NCBI GenBank assembly: GCA_905331475.1 | Contig: CAJNYU010002520.1 | Location: forward strand, 186,001-250,000 | Length of the DNA: 64,000 nt | Origin: Rotaria socialis | Taxonomy: Eukaryota; Rotifera; Eurotatoria; Philodinida; Philodinidae | Direction: 5' to 3' | In this document: positions 13,031 to 25,600 of the stretch, piece after piece | Position numbering within the stretch: position 1 is the first letter of the stretch | Layout: every line of letters starts with the position of its first letter | Program-made: the position numbers and the translations under genes | The notes under the pieces: generated by a model | The model's database searches: none | What the model was told of the DNA's origin: nothing | What the model saw: the letters and a program-made list of their open reading frames with translations, nothing else

Positions 13031-13991
13031 TACGATAAAGTAGCTGTATATCTTCCGCCGCGTAAAGTGGAATTACCGGTTGAAGATAAACCAGCCTCAT
13101 TATTTGCTGCAAAAGCTGCTAAGCCCAATGTTTTTCAAGTAGCATCAACATCGTCTCTGTCAACAAGTCGACCAGCAGCTGATGAGGGCGATGACATTTA
13201 TAAAACGAATCCCGCATTCGTTAGTATCATTGAACCGATTGCTAATAAATTTATGCCATTAAAAGAATTAATCGGAGTAAATATATTTTTCAAACGAAAT
13301 CTATTAGAGATTATTTATCTATTTTTCTTCTTCTTCTTCTTCTGCTTATGAATAGAAATTAAGATTACTTGGTCTCAATGTTTTTCCTGAATCTGATTCA
13401 GATTCATATGTGAGCGTGATTAATAAAGTTAGTATTGGTTCTTCTTTTCTTTTTACAATAGAAGAAGAAATAAAATCAATATTCTAGAATCATAAATTAG
13501 AATGGTGGGTTTACAATCAAATGGCGATGGCATCAACCTGTACTGCATTTTCCTACAGCCATTGGAATGCCTTTGTTAATGATGAAATGAAAATTGTTAT
13601 TGGCTGTAAAGAACAATTAATTGATCAATCAACTCATGACGTAAGAGTTAAAATTCTCTGTTAATAAATTTTTATCTTAATTATTATTATAAAGGATGAT
13701 CTACGATGTATTATTTTTACAAGTGAACTTGTTGGATTTACTGATGTTTGTGAGAGTTCACAAGAATTTACAGAGGCATCAACATTTACTGATGTAAAAA
13801 TATTCTTTTAATATTTAGTGTAATTAGAATTCTCTTTGGTATTATTATTTTAGTATCATTCGGAATTTTTTCATTTGGCGCGTGATAAATTTTCACCGGA
13901 AGCCGTCGCTCGCATTATGGATGCTAGTCCGTTATTTATTGAAACAGTTAATCAACTTCTATCGAGTATTAAACCATTAACATATGCTTAA
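13031..13991 (+). CDS. unrecognised multi-exon protein, 5' end missing
   Basis: Five exons, all phase 0: 13031-13276, 13356-13427, 13488-13640, 13695-13793 and 13854-13991, giving 235 residues to a stop. Each is bounded by AG and GT. The first opens at TTTACTTTAG with YDKVAVYLPPRKVELPVEDK, so upstream exons exist but were not found. The sequence moves from a Pro/Ser/Ala linker (about residues 10-45) to a globular part with KFMPLKELIG, LGLNVFPESDSDSYV and LEWWVYNQMAMAS, and ends in ETVNQLLSSIKPLTYA. Introns are 53-79 bp. I do not recognise the family: no membrane segment, zinc site or nucleotide-binding motif is visible. An AATAAA at 14078 lies 87 bp after the stop and would serve as polyadenylation signal. 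Confidence 0.75.
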
Positions 13992-16900
13992 AATATGATA
14001 AATGAAAACGTTTGATTATTTCCTGAACACTTGATGTTTTTGTTTTCCTTTGCTTCACCATTTTTATTCAACTATTAAATAAATATCTTTTCTGCTCTGT
14101 TTTTGCTTTCTTGATAAAATAAATATCCACTAAGACCGTAGGCTGATCAAAATTTCAGAATAAAAAATTCATAATTTTCATTTTCGAAATCTTTTTTCGC
14201 AATAGAACACAGTCTTAGAAGGGCCAGTTTTCTCTAGTAAAAAGTATACCGAGAATCACCTAGTACGGCGAGAGTTACGTTGACTTTGACTGTTGCTAGT
14301 GCAGTTAAAAAGCAAACGATTTCGTATGATTCAATGAGACAAATTTCGAATCTTGCTTGAGCATTTAAATAGGCTTCGTTGTGAAACGGTACAAAATCAT
14401 TTTCTTGAAAGAAGATTTTTGGGATACGTTTTACTTCAGATCGATAATATTGAAAATTTCTCTACGCATGTAGGTCTTCTAGTTCAATAGATTCAATCTA
14501 TCTGAGGATTTGTTTTTTGTAAACCTAGAAAATAATTAACTAATTACAGTTTTACTCGTCAAGCGAAAGAGTGCGTCTGAGGTTAAAAGAACTTCACACT
14601 GTTACTTGAATTAAGAACAACTAAATTGAGGGTGCTTATGTGACACGCTGCCAGATTTTCTCACGTACTTTTACTAATCGTAAATTTTTTCATGCAAACG
14701 AATCTTTCATTTTATTTTAAATAGAACCGGCCCATATATTATTCTTAACAGATTTAACTATTTCCATCTAATTAGATTTCATTTTTCGATGCTCAATCAA
14801 TGTTTTGTTTTTCAATATTTTTTCAAAGCTATTTCATGTTTAAAAAACAGTGATCTAGAAATCACATTCATGACTAAAAATGGCTTCACTCTCACAGCCT
14901 GAATCAATCTTTCTATTTCGAACTCAAAGCATATTCGATATATAAAAACTAATTCAACGTGAATAAGAAGTTGAATATTGCTCAAAGCCTTTTCTTTTCA
15001 TTCGCAACTACGATTAGCGATTACTATCCAACATGTTGAATAAGCAATAAAAGCTTAGAATCAATCATGTATAAGTATTTTATTTTCAATAGAACCTATG
15101 AAACGATTTACACAGGTACATTGTCCAATCACATACAGCTTTATTTAGTCTTTCTTCTCAAAGCTCTACAGCCTACGAATTATTTATGCCGAAATGTTTG
15201 CTGTTGTAGGTACCAGATGGTGGAGCCACGTTTTAAGTCGTTCAGCCTTACTACGTAACATAGATCGATGAAATTGAACAGTAAGTAAAATATAAAATAT
15301 TGTGCACGGAAAACGATGATAAAATTAATAGTATTGATGAATTATATTCATAGAATAAATCATTTTCAATACAAGAACTGATCAATAACGTTAATTGATC
15401 TGAACAACGCGGTCACGTCCGTTGTTCTTGTTCTGTGATACTCTCTCCTCTTTAGGCTATGATCACTACGCCAAAGTTTACTAGAAGTGATGAATTTAAA
15501 TTTATTCTTTTGCATTTCAAAAATTTCTTTATTTTAGTGTTTTTACAAAATCATGAGCGTCAAAAATTGTCATCTACCAAAAATGGCAAATTTCTATTAA
15601 ATATCGACAATTACTGATAAAGAAATAGGATTTGTTGAAGTAAGCATGCATGGATTAGAACGAACTATAGTTTACTACTCGACGAAGCCATTGATTTTAA
15701 TACACAGAAAATAAATCTGAACTACAAGGACAGCTTATAATGATCGTCTCAGATGTATCATTTTTCATCAAAGTATTGGCACAATAACAGATGTAGGACT
15801 ATTTATTATACAATCCATTGTATATTGTATATTGACATTGTGTACTTAGATTGTTTGTGGTTCTGCTCCGTTGTTGCTTGATACAGATTCCAGATAGCGA
15901 TCAACTTTATGTTTAATTATTATTAATTAATCTTCAACCGAAACTGGAATCATATGTAATATGCATCATTATTTAAAGAATAAGCAATATCCTATTTAGT
16001 CTGTCAGTGATTGTAGTATAGGAGGTTTCATCATTATATTCAAGTTTTGAATATTGTTCGGTAAAATATTTCTCACAAAACGAAAGGCAATTTGAATATT
16101 GCAAACGATCTGCTAATATAAAATTAATCGATCATTGAATTGTCGTTTGTGAAGGCGTTTTTTTGTATAAGTAGAACTATGGATGGATATCATCGAGATG
16201 ACTTGTTTATGTTTTTATCATATCAACATAATCGAATGAATATACAAAGAAAACTAATTAGAATACAAAAGCTGTATTTTACTTACAACATAAACAGTTT
16301 CAAATAAAATTCCAAATTTGCGAAGGCAAAAGTATTAGCTACTTTTGTTTTCATCAGCTAGGATTATACACGATCCTGCCTATAGAATCCAAAGATAGTT
16401 ACTTAGGAAAAATATCAGATAAAGAAAACATTATAGAACATACTCGATGAAGATTGCAAGCATTGATTAATTATTAATGGAAAAAAAAACGTCATATTAT
16501 CTATGGTGGCTTTTTATTGAAGCGACAGGGAGAGATAAAAATCTTGGCGATACGTGCTTCCATATCCACTTGAGATAGTAGAAAAAGCATTTAACGCTTT
16601 TTGCTTAGTTTTACAAAATTTTATTTATCATATTTTAACGATATCCTAGAAATAAAGGCAGACTGCTCTGTGAAGTAAATAATTAGCCATTGAAAATAGA
16701 CAAAAATTCTTTTCTTATAAAATGAACTGCATTTTTATTTGGCAGATGATTGTTAGCGACAGAAAAAAACTGCTTATCTAATTATCCAATTGTCATGTAT
16801 TTTTATGTTACTGATCCATAAAACATATTTTTTCTATTATTGAATAATGCTAGACTGCTTCTTTAAGGATTTCTATTTTTAGCCTTGGCATAAGAGTCAT

Positions 16901-18240
16901 CTTTAATGGGCTATCATAGTGTATTAGAAGTTATGTTGTCATTTTTTTCTTCTTTTGGTTATGATGGTAAGATATGTTAATCTAAGAAATAAAAATAATA
17001 TATATTTGTTTTTAGAAAGCTACAGTCTGTATTCGTAATGACAGAAAAGGAGGATAGACTATCGATATTTATTAGATTAATCGTTTCGCAATAGATAACA
17101 TATTACCATGGTATTAGATGAGTTCTATAGTTTGAAAAAGTTATTTCTCATCTTTGATTAGAGTTTCCGTCGATTATCTTGTTTTCATCTTCATTCTTAC
17201 GCTTGTTGTTTAGATTTTATGATAAACTGAGCACTATGTGTCTTGTATCCGAAAAAAAACAAAAAAAAATCTTCTAGTTTAAAACGGAAAAGGCTAATGC
17301 GAATATCTAATCAATTTAAAATATAATCCTATAGCTTATTACTGGTTCTATTCAATATGGTATCTATGAAAAGACAGATGTGTCACAGTCAATAGGATTA
17401 TTTGTATGATAATATAAAATCAATTCGAAATAATTCGGTTATTTTTATTATTCCAAAGAATGTCAAATTGCCTTAGCTTTTCATATCAGCCTAACAGACA
17501 AATTGAGCATAGTGAAAACATAGAAACAATACCTATAACTATACCATAGATATTTTACTTGGTATCTCAATCTTCATATTAAACGTTCACTAAGACCTCA
17601 TTAAAATAGTTCCGGTTAGAAAAAAAAACTCTGCTTTGATCTATGATACGACTGAGCTCATTGAGCTTTAACATCTAATATGACTTTTGAAATTATTAAT
17701 ACTATTCAAATTACAAATAGGAACTAATCTCTATTTTAATTTATTGAGAAGATGATGAATTTCTATATTTGACGCTATTCATAGTTAATGAACATCTTCC
17801 TACGTCGTAAATTTCAAGAAACCAAAAAACTGGACTGATAAAAGAGTAGAAAGAACAGCTGACTGTAATGAATATTCAAAGACGGAAGTATATTGAGTAA
17901 AATTTACAAATTTATTGATATGTGTCTTTATAAGCAAACGCACTTTCCTTTTTTTCCTTTAGAAATGTTAGTGCTCTAAAAAGAGAAAATATCATTCAGT
18001 AGATTATAATTTTAAACATTGGCATGAGTACTCGGAGCTTGACCAAATCAGTTGTCTCTATGAAAGTCCCCACAGGGAATCTCAAAATGGGTTTCCTGGA
18101 ACTTTTCCGGCTATCCAACATGAAACTGACAGCTATCTTAAACAATTATTCGACTTATTATTTCTCACGCACCCATATGACACTCATTAGAACGCGATAT
18201 GATAGTGTATTCGAACTTACCCATTAGCTGCTTAATCTAA
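13992..18240. other. long non-coding stretch
   Basis: AT-rich sequence without a supportable gene. ORFs are short and none has paired splice sites that extend it. I see no transposon protein remnants or tandem arrays. Confidence 0.5.
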
Positions 18241-18763
18241 AAATAAATGTGGAAACTTCGGATTTCATCCCAGAGTTATGTGTTCTGCAAAAGTGCATGG
18301 GACATATGAGTCATTCTAGAATGTCTGAACACCAAAATTATCATGAGAAACTAGGCAATTTGATTTCTGGATGCAGTTTTTGTGCATTTTGAAACGTTTT
18401 TCAGGCGATGTTTCATCAGAAAGCTACGGTTTAGTTCAAAACTAATATCAGATTCGGAATCAGCGTTAAAAACTGAGTCGATTTCTATATGTTGTGAATA
18501 ATTCTGGGGAAAATATTTTTTTTGAAAAATCTCTGTACCCCTCCTCAGGGATGGTCTGGCCAAAAATGACAATTTTTTCGATAGCTCAGCCATTACTTGA
18601 CGGATCCTTCTCATCTTCGAACTCGACCGAGATATTAATGAGATCATGCTGTGTACAAAATTTCATGGTAATTGGAGGAGGCTTTCAAGAGTTATCGTGC
18701 CTACGGCCGGTCGGACGGACACACTGATCGATTCTAGAGTGTACTCACTTTTTGAGTACACAC
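18241..18763. repeat. dispersed ~520-bp repeat, copy 1, hairpin-ended
   Basis: Closely matches 46967-47487 in the same orientation, from AATAAATGTGGAAACTTCGG to the terminal hairpin. The right end is a perfect 9-bp stem, GTGTACTCA and TGAGTACAC, around a CTTTT loop (18739-18761), followed by AC-rich sequence. On the minus strand part of the repeat is open (ends at 18351), with a stretch SRSSSKMRRIRQVMAELSKK that is largely kept in copy 2. I see no matching inverted repeat at the left end, so it is not a classical MITE. It could be a Helitron-type non-autonomous element or a fragment of a larger repeat. Confidence 0.75.
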
Positions 18764-19910
18764 AAAATATATACATATATAATTTTAATTTATATTCATC
18801 ATTGTAGTTGTTATTGAAAATGACCTACATCAGAAGAATAAAAGTCATCAATTCGAATCAACTGTTGAATCTAAAAAAGACATCAATTCTGAATTTCTTA
18901 ATTACTCTTTCAGAAACATTTGTATCGACACTCATTTTTCTTGACAATCGAGTACTCACTCGCGACTCCTCAGGGAGTCATATAGAAGTTCCTCTAAATT
19001 TCTATGTTTGGAAAGACAAGCTAGACGTTAGTTTACATATTCACTAGAGTCTTGGCATATCTCCGAAGACTAACAAGTGATTCCTCAACGAAACATTGGC
19101 TAAAACATCTCAATACATTTGATTACGCACTATTCTTCGACCATATAAATAATAAGTTCGTCGGATCTGCAGACCTGATAAATTACTCTGTCATAACCGT
19201 TGTCAACTTTGATAAATGGCTTGCAAATATCTAATATTGCAAACGACAAAAATACATTTTTCTAGTAGCATAGAAATTCACATTCTTAAAGAAAACGAAT
19301 TCAACTATTATTATCAATTGAAAAAAAATAGTTATTTTAGATTATATTCACGCTTTATTTATTTTTACATAGTTCATCGATTTCAATCTGCTATGAGTGT
19401 CGATAAGAAAATGCATTTTGCTTCAGTAAAAGCTAATCATATTCAATAGGACAATAGCCATTTATGTGTAGCCGAAGAGTGCGACTGATCGATGTATAGA
19501 ATTACTTAATATGCAGTAGACATAACTTTATACAGATACGTAATGATTTGTATAAAAAGTTTGAGTTGTCGTCATCAAGTCCCACGCGTTTGTCGCACTG
19601 GTGGCTGTCATTCAAGATAAATTAGCTAATCTAAATTGAAATCTATCTGCAAGGACATTGCCACAATGTAAAACATGTAGTTGAGCCTGTCCCTCTCTGT
19701 TCTTGTATGTCATAGTTGCAATAAAAACAATAATACGTATTCGATGCTTGATTGTTTATAAAGACCTTTTGATATTTGTTTTCTTTTTGCCAGTGAAACA
19801 TAAATAACAAGACAAATCACAAAACAAAAATAAAATGAAAGGAAGCACAATAAGTTTTCTACAATTTATTTTATTTTATCTTTTTCTCTCCAACATTATA
19901 ATTATCTTTT
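18764..19910. other. flank with possible coding remnant
   Basis: Two adjoining plus-strand open stretches (about 18808-19047 and 19028-19234, the second in a different frame) read like protein, for example LAYLRRLTSDSSTKHWLKHL. They need a frameshift to connect and match no family I know. They may be a decayed gene. The final ~50 bp hold the AATAAA (minus strand, 19870-19865) of the calcium sensor. Confidence 0.3.
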
Positions 19911-22511
19911 TCAAGCATTAGGTGCTAATAAGTTTTTAAGAAAGTCATCTTGTAAACATCCATTTATAAATTCATCTTTGGTTAATGATCTATCACCATT
20001 TGAATCAAGTTTAATCATGATTTTTTCTACACGTTTCGCGGGAGAATTTTCACCTTTACGATTTTCTTCACCGAGTAAATCATAGATAGCCTGAAAAAAA
20101 ATGAAAAAAAATTGATAATCGATTCTTTTCTTTTTCTCTTCTGTACACATACAGTCACAATTTGTTCCATTTCTTTTGCGTCAACTTTTCCATTTTTATC
20201 AATATCTAAATAAATGAATCAATTCATTCATTAAAATATAAAACATCTACAATAATTCTATTGCATTGAACTTACCATACATATTAAATGCCATATTAAG
20301 TTTTTCACGAATGTCGCCATGTGATGTTACAGATATAGCGATAAGAAATTCGACAAAATCTAATTTATTTTAATACAACAATAATTATTTCCTATGAAAA
20401 ATTATAAATAAACCTACCGATTTCTCCCGAATTGTCCGTATCAAATGTTTTGAAAACATGTGAACAAAATTTATCTGCTTTTCCAGTCGGATAAAATTGT
20501 TTGTATACTTCGATGAACTTTTTTTTGTCTAACTTTCCCTTTGAACAATCTTTCTACAAGGAAAATAATCAATATAAAAAAAAGTTATCGGTCAACACAG
20601 AGATTTCCGTCTAACTATATAGGAAAAAGTGCTTCTACACAGTCAATGAAATCTATCGTAGTGTTGCTTTGTTTTCATATATTAGTATTTGATGACTATG
20701 ATATAATATTCTATAGAATTATAAGAATGCATTTGTTTTTTTTTCCTACGAGATTATCAACATTTTCGAAAGAACTTCTAGAGTGAAAACTAATGGAGAG
20801 AGATATTTGTACAGACAGTTTTCTATGTGTTTCGAGGAAAAAATAATCTGCCATCGATAATGGATTTTTTTCCTGGAGAAGCAAAGCGCAAGACATGCCA
20901 TTTCGATTAGGAAAAGCCTCAATGAGAAATGATAAAAGGGTATTGTGCCTTGAAATTTACACATAATATGGTTCAGCTACAAAAATAAAAGCTTTTATAT
21001 TTTCTTTTTCGCCTTATTATTTCTTTGAAGTTAAATTCTGTAAAAACAAAAAAAACGTTGCGCGAAGAACACGACCTTGACTAAAATTTTTATCTGATTG
21101 ATCGAAACAGTTGCCCGATGAAATCATCTTAATAATTATATAATGATATGTATCTATGCCTGTATGTCTGCTTATCAATCGAGTAAATGTATCACTAATA
21201 GGAAACAAATCAATTATTCTTGTTTTTAAGATCTACTTTTATTGTTATATCAAAAATAAAAAATGACCCGACAATCATATTCTAAAATACAGTTTTTATT
21301 TCTGAAAAGAAAAGAACATCATTTATAATCATTACGGGCGAACTGTAGGTTTGATTAATATGAATTCTTCGGTCATAAAAAGAAACTGGCGTCCATTAGA
21401 AGTGTAGAAAACTTTGTTTACATAGGCTGTTCACATGGCACTCTCATCAGATTTTTGAGTTCTATCATTTACTCTTTCAAGAATCCATCAAAATTCTATT
21501 CTCCTATCATCAGCAGTCAAAACAATAATCTTGTCACTAATGCATTGTTGTTGGTTATCAAATTCAAGTATTTTCAAGAGTTTGTAAACTATCAAAGAAG
21601 ATTTACAATTTAGTCTATCTAGATGAACATAAGATTTCCAAAGAAACTAATAAATGAATATTTTTCCTAAGGTATAAGTATTTAATTTTAATCCTTAAAA
21701 AAACAAACCAGAGAAGGCTTCAGTCCTGTCGAGAAATAATTAACTGTGATTCTATAATCGTTCAATAAACTCTAGTATTGAACGCATTCATTATGTGTGC
21801 TCTATTCTAATACAAAAGCGTCTCAAGTATGAGGTGTTAGAATTTTCCTCATATTCTTAGTCGTTGATTTGGGAATGCGATATATATCGCGATCGATCAC
21901 ATGAGGAAATAGAATACCAACTATCTTAAGCGAGACGTATCGAATTTCATTATTCATACTTAATTAGATCAAGTCTCAATCAAGGATCTACCACTTTTAA
22001 CTATATTTTAGTTACGCATTCTTTTTCTTCTGATTTTCAGTCACGATTAAATTTTTTTGTTTAATTTTAATTTTAATCTCATATTAAACGATCCTCAAAG
22101 ATGTTCTGATACAGTTAACAGATCAACATATGTACAAGCATAGGCATACGAGTCATTAAACTAATTATTAACACTAATCGATGAATAGGTTTATATCGTC
22201 GATTTATATCAATATTACATTTGGAAATACGAGAACATATTAGAAAAAAAGATAAATTTTTTACGCTTTTCTGACACTATTTCCAACGGAAAAAGAACTT
22301 TACATTAATAGATTATTTGATTGAGTGCATTATAATTCTATGGTCGCTTTTTTTTCATGTTTCATTTATGAATACGACTACTTACAAGAAAACCTTGATG
22401 CCATTCTTTTATTTGTTGTCGATTAAAATGAGTATTTTTTAGTAACAATTGTATTTCTTCTTCAGTTAATTGTGTTGCACGTTTCTTTGATTTCGAAGTA
22501 TCAGAGCCCAT
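19911..22511 (-). CDS. neuronal calcium sensor (NCS/frequenin/neurocalcin family)
   Basis: Complete gene with exons 22511-22386, 20553-20418, 20359-20276, 20205-20153 and 20090-19911. All phases close, giving 192 residues, the usual family length. [11 protein letters not shown] fits N-myristoylation (Gly2, Ser6), the membrane switch of this family. EF-hand 1 is degenerate ([13 protein letters not shown]), as in all NCS proteins. EF-hands 2-4 have intact loops: [24 protein letters not shown] and [12 protein letters not shown], the last with Arg at the usual Gly position. AFNMYDIDKNG and QIVTAIYDLL are typical family stretches. The product should bind calcium and regulate receptors, channels or lipid kinases in neurons. 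Intron 1 is about 1.8 kb while the others are about 60 bp, which may indicate regulatory sequence in intron 1. The exact subfamily (NCS-1, hippocalcin, KChIP-like) cannot be fixed by eye. Confidence 0.93.
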
Positions 22512-22648
22512 AGTTTCTCGTGTGTATTAGTCAGAATGATCTTTGACGCGCTAAAATGGTTGTATATCTTTATGTTGCTTTCTCTTTCACTGTCAACTTT
22601 CTACTTGTTGGTAAAGCATACCAGATGGAATCAAGGAAGAGAAGAGAA

Positions 22649-22670
22649 GAGAGAGAGAGAGAGAGAGAGG
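22649..22670. repeat. GA microsatellite 5' of calcium sensor
   Basis: A (GA)n run about 140 bp upstream of the ATG at 22511 as read on the minus strand, within a longer purine-rich segment (about 22631-22770). It may lie in the promoter or 5' UTR. Confidence 0.75.
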
Positions 22671-25600
22671 GAAAGGGAAAGAGTGATAGACGAAACGCCG
22701 GCAGTCATAGGAGAAAGAGAGCAAGAGATATCTCTGAAAAAGAGTAGTAGAAATAGGAAACGAAGAAGAAAGAAAGATGTGTCTCCCGAGCGCTTCGTTT
22801 ATTCACTTTGACGACAACAGTCTATTTTTGTCCGGTTTTATGTCGACGATAGAGAAAGCATGTCTATTATGTAGGAAACAGAACAACATAATGAGAAAGG
22901 AGGAGAGATAGAAAGAATGATAATAATATGTATGTCTCTGCATGTGTATGCGTATATGTCTGCTGATGCTACTACTTCTGCTGCGCAGTAATCGGCGTTG
23001 TCGTTATGCGCATGGATTGTTGTAATTTAATCTATTAGATTTCCGTCTCACTAATATTAATCTGTAAAAAATGTGAAGTCTACTAAAGAAAAAAAAAGAA
23101 ATAAGTGCTATTATTGAAATGAATAGCGACGAGACATCTTCGAATCTATATTTGCTTCTGTGCATCAGCATATATAATAGATATCTAATCAAGTTTTTCT
23201 CTAGCATAACTATTGAGGGATTTTCTGATCGATTGAGTTTTTTCTTTGCATCTACTAGATGACATGTTTTGTAATATATTACATGCAATTGAATTCTGTG
23301 CGAACAATTGTAAAGCTATAAAGAAAAGGAAAACAACCAAATGAGATATGCTAGCAACATAACCTATGAGTACATCTATATATATATATATATATATAGA
23401 TGTCTATATGTATAAAAACAATATTCTGATAAACTTCTATCAAAACAGTGTCCTCTATATCTAACGAATAGCGAATCGAGAAAAATCTGTTCATTTACAT
23501 TAGCGCTATTAATAGTCGATTTCAGAAGTCTTAGCTATGTATGTATTTGTGTGTAATTGACTCATTTGCATATTTCTCGATTAAAAAAAAACGATGAAAA
23601 CACTCTTTTTTTCTACTTCTCATAAATAAATAACGAGACAGCAATGAATTGATGAGAATTTTATATCAAGGTACAAAAAAGAATTATATAATCATCATAT
23701 TTCTAGACTGCCGTAAGATCAGTATTCTTTTATTATTATGATTATTATTTTCCTTTCGAAATACAATTCATTTCCTATGCATTTTTAATGGTAATTATCA
23801 ATTTATTGAGCGCGGACAAAGATGAACATACACATGAACACATTATCACAAAAGCGATATTTAATCAAAGCTATTGATAATTCTTTTCGAGAAACAATGG
23901 AAATATTATATAAAATTTCATTTGTCTAGAATTTTATCATGTTATTTCTATTGATAGGAACTATTATATTAACGACAGTCGTAAACGATTTTTGCTTTTA
24001 CTCAATATAGGAGAAAATAATGTGTTTTTCTTTGAATATCATTGATGAGAAGTCCTAAATTTAGATTAGACAATCGATCGAATTATTTCTTCTGCATGAT
24101 GTCTAAAAAGTAATGAGAAAAAAAACAGGCATTCATTTTTTTTTATAATTGTTCAAGAAAATAATTAACAAGCATCTGGTGATCGTTTTCTTTTTCTATA
24201 TTCGTAAACATCAATAAAATATTAATGAGGGTTGTTCACTCACAGTAAGAAACGAGAGAAAAAAAGAAACTTGCCGGAAAGATATTCTTCATTTCTAAAA
24301 ATTATTGGATGATTTTCATATTTGAATTCAGCCTTTTTTTGCTTTGCTTTATTAATGAAATCCCATTGAATTTGTTATGGATAATAGACAAAAGCGCTTT
24401 AATTTCTATTATGAATAGAATACATTCAGCTTGACAACAATACTACAAACAAAAGATACAACTATTTGAATATACTCTTCTATTTCAGTCTTAACCTCTT
24501 AAAAAATCGTATGAAGCTCAAATTCAGCCTCAGAATTATGTTGACACGAAAAGTAACCACCGATTGAGTTCAACTTTCCGCCAGACTTCCTGTGCACGTC
24601 CGAATTCTATTTTAAATATCTGCTTGTAATTCTTATGATTAATTTCTATGAAACGTCTTACGCCTATCAAAACTTCCTGTGCTATGCTTTGTTCCACAAT
24701 CTATTCTACTTTAAGTTTGTTCTAAATACATACCTTTTGACAGTACGTAGTTATGTAGACGACGTTCTTAATGACACGATTTTTTTTATAAAAAGATAAA
24801 TTTAGTTAAAATCCGGCGTTGATCAAAGTGCTTGAGTAACTTACTATTTATGCCGGATGTCATAATTGAATCTATGCTTCAGGAGAAAAATTCATGGAAT
24901 GAAAATCCGGTCTCCAATTATTGAGATAAATACAATGTTAGAATAATGAGAGTGACGTCCATTTCCCATCGTCGAAAAAATTGCTTTTATGAGAAAAACA
25001 AAATCTTCAAATCAATTAATTACGTGTCAATCCTAAAGAATAAAAATATATATAAATGGTAATAGCTACGGGTTTTTATGGTAAAATATTCTATCTCAAT
25101 TGAATAAAAAAATAATGTTTATCATAAGATCTATCAATAAAACAACTTGATACAATTGGTTGAAGTTTTCCTATCATTGATTTAGATTTACATAATATAC
25201 CATTAGTCGGTACCTATTGCATTGAATGTCCTATATATATATATATATATATATTGCTAGCAGATAGTAGAGTGGGAGGCTTTTTAAATTTTCAATTGGA
25301 AAAACGCCGAATTTCTGCGAGATAAAGCCTTAAAATAATGCATTTCTTTTTCTTATTGTTAAGTTTATATGCCATAACATTTCAACAAATTTAGCTTCAA
25401 GCATAGCAACTTTCATAGATGGAAAATTCTAGTATATGAATTCATTCGCTATCGATCATACTCGTAGTTCGCATTCATAGAATATGCGGACAAAAATTAT
25501 AATCAGAATTTCAGAGGATGATCGTTAAAATTTAAACACTTTTTAATTAAGAGACTGGAATATGTTGAATTGATGTATAATTTTAACTAGAAATTGATTA

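Noticed and set aside
18351..18647. 98-codon minus-strand ORF inside the dispersed repeat as a gene
   Set aside because: The same region in copy 2 (47158-47382) carries frame changes, so selection for protein is unlikely.
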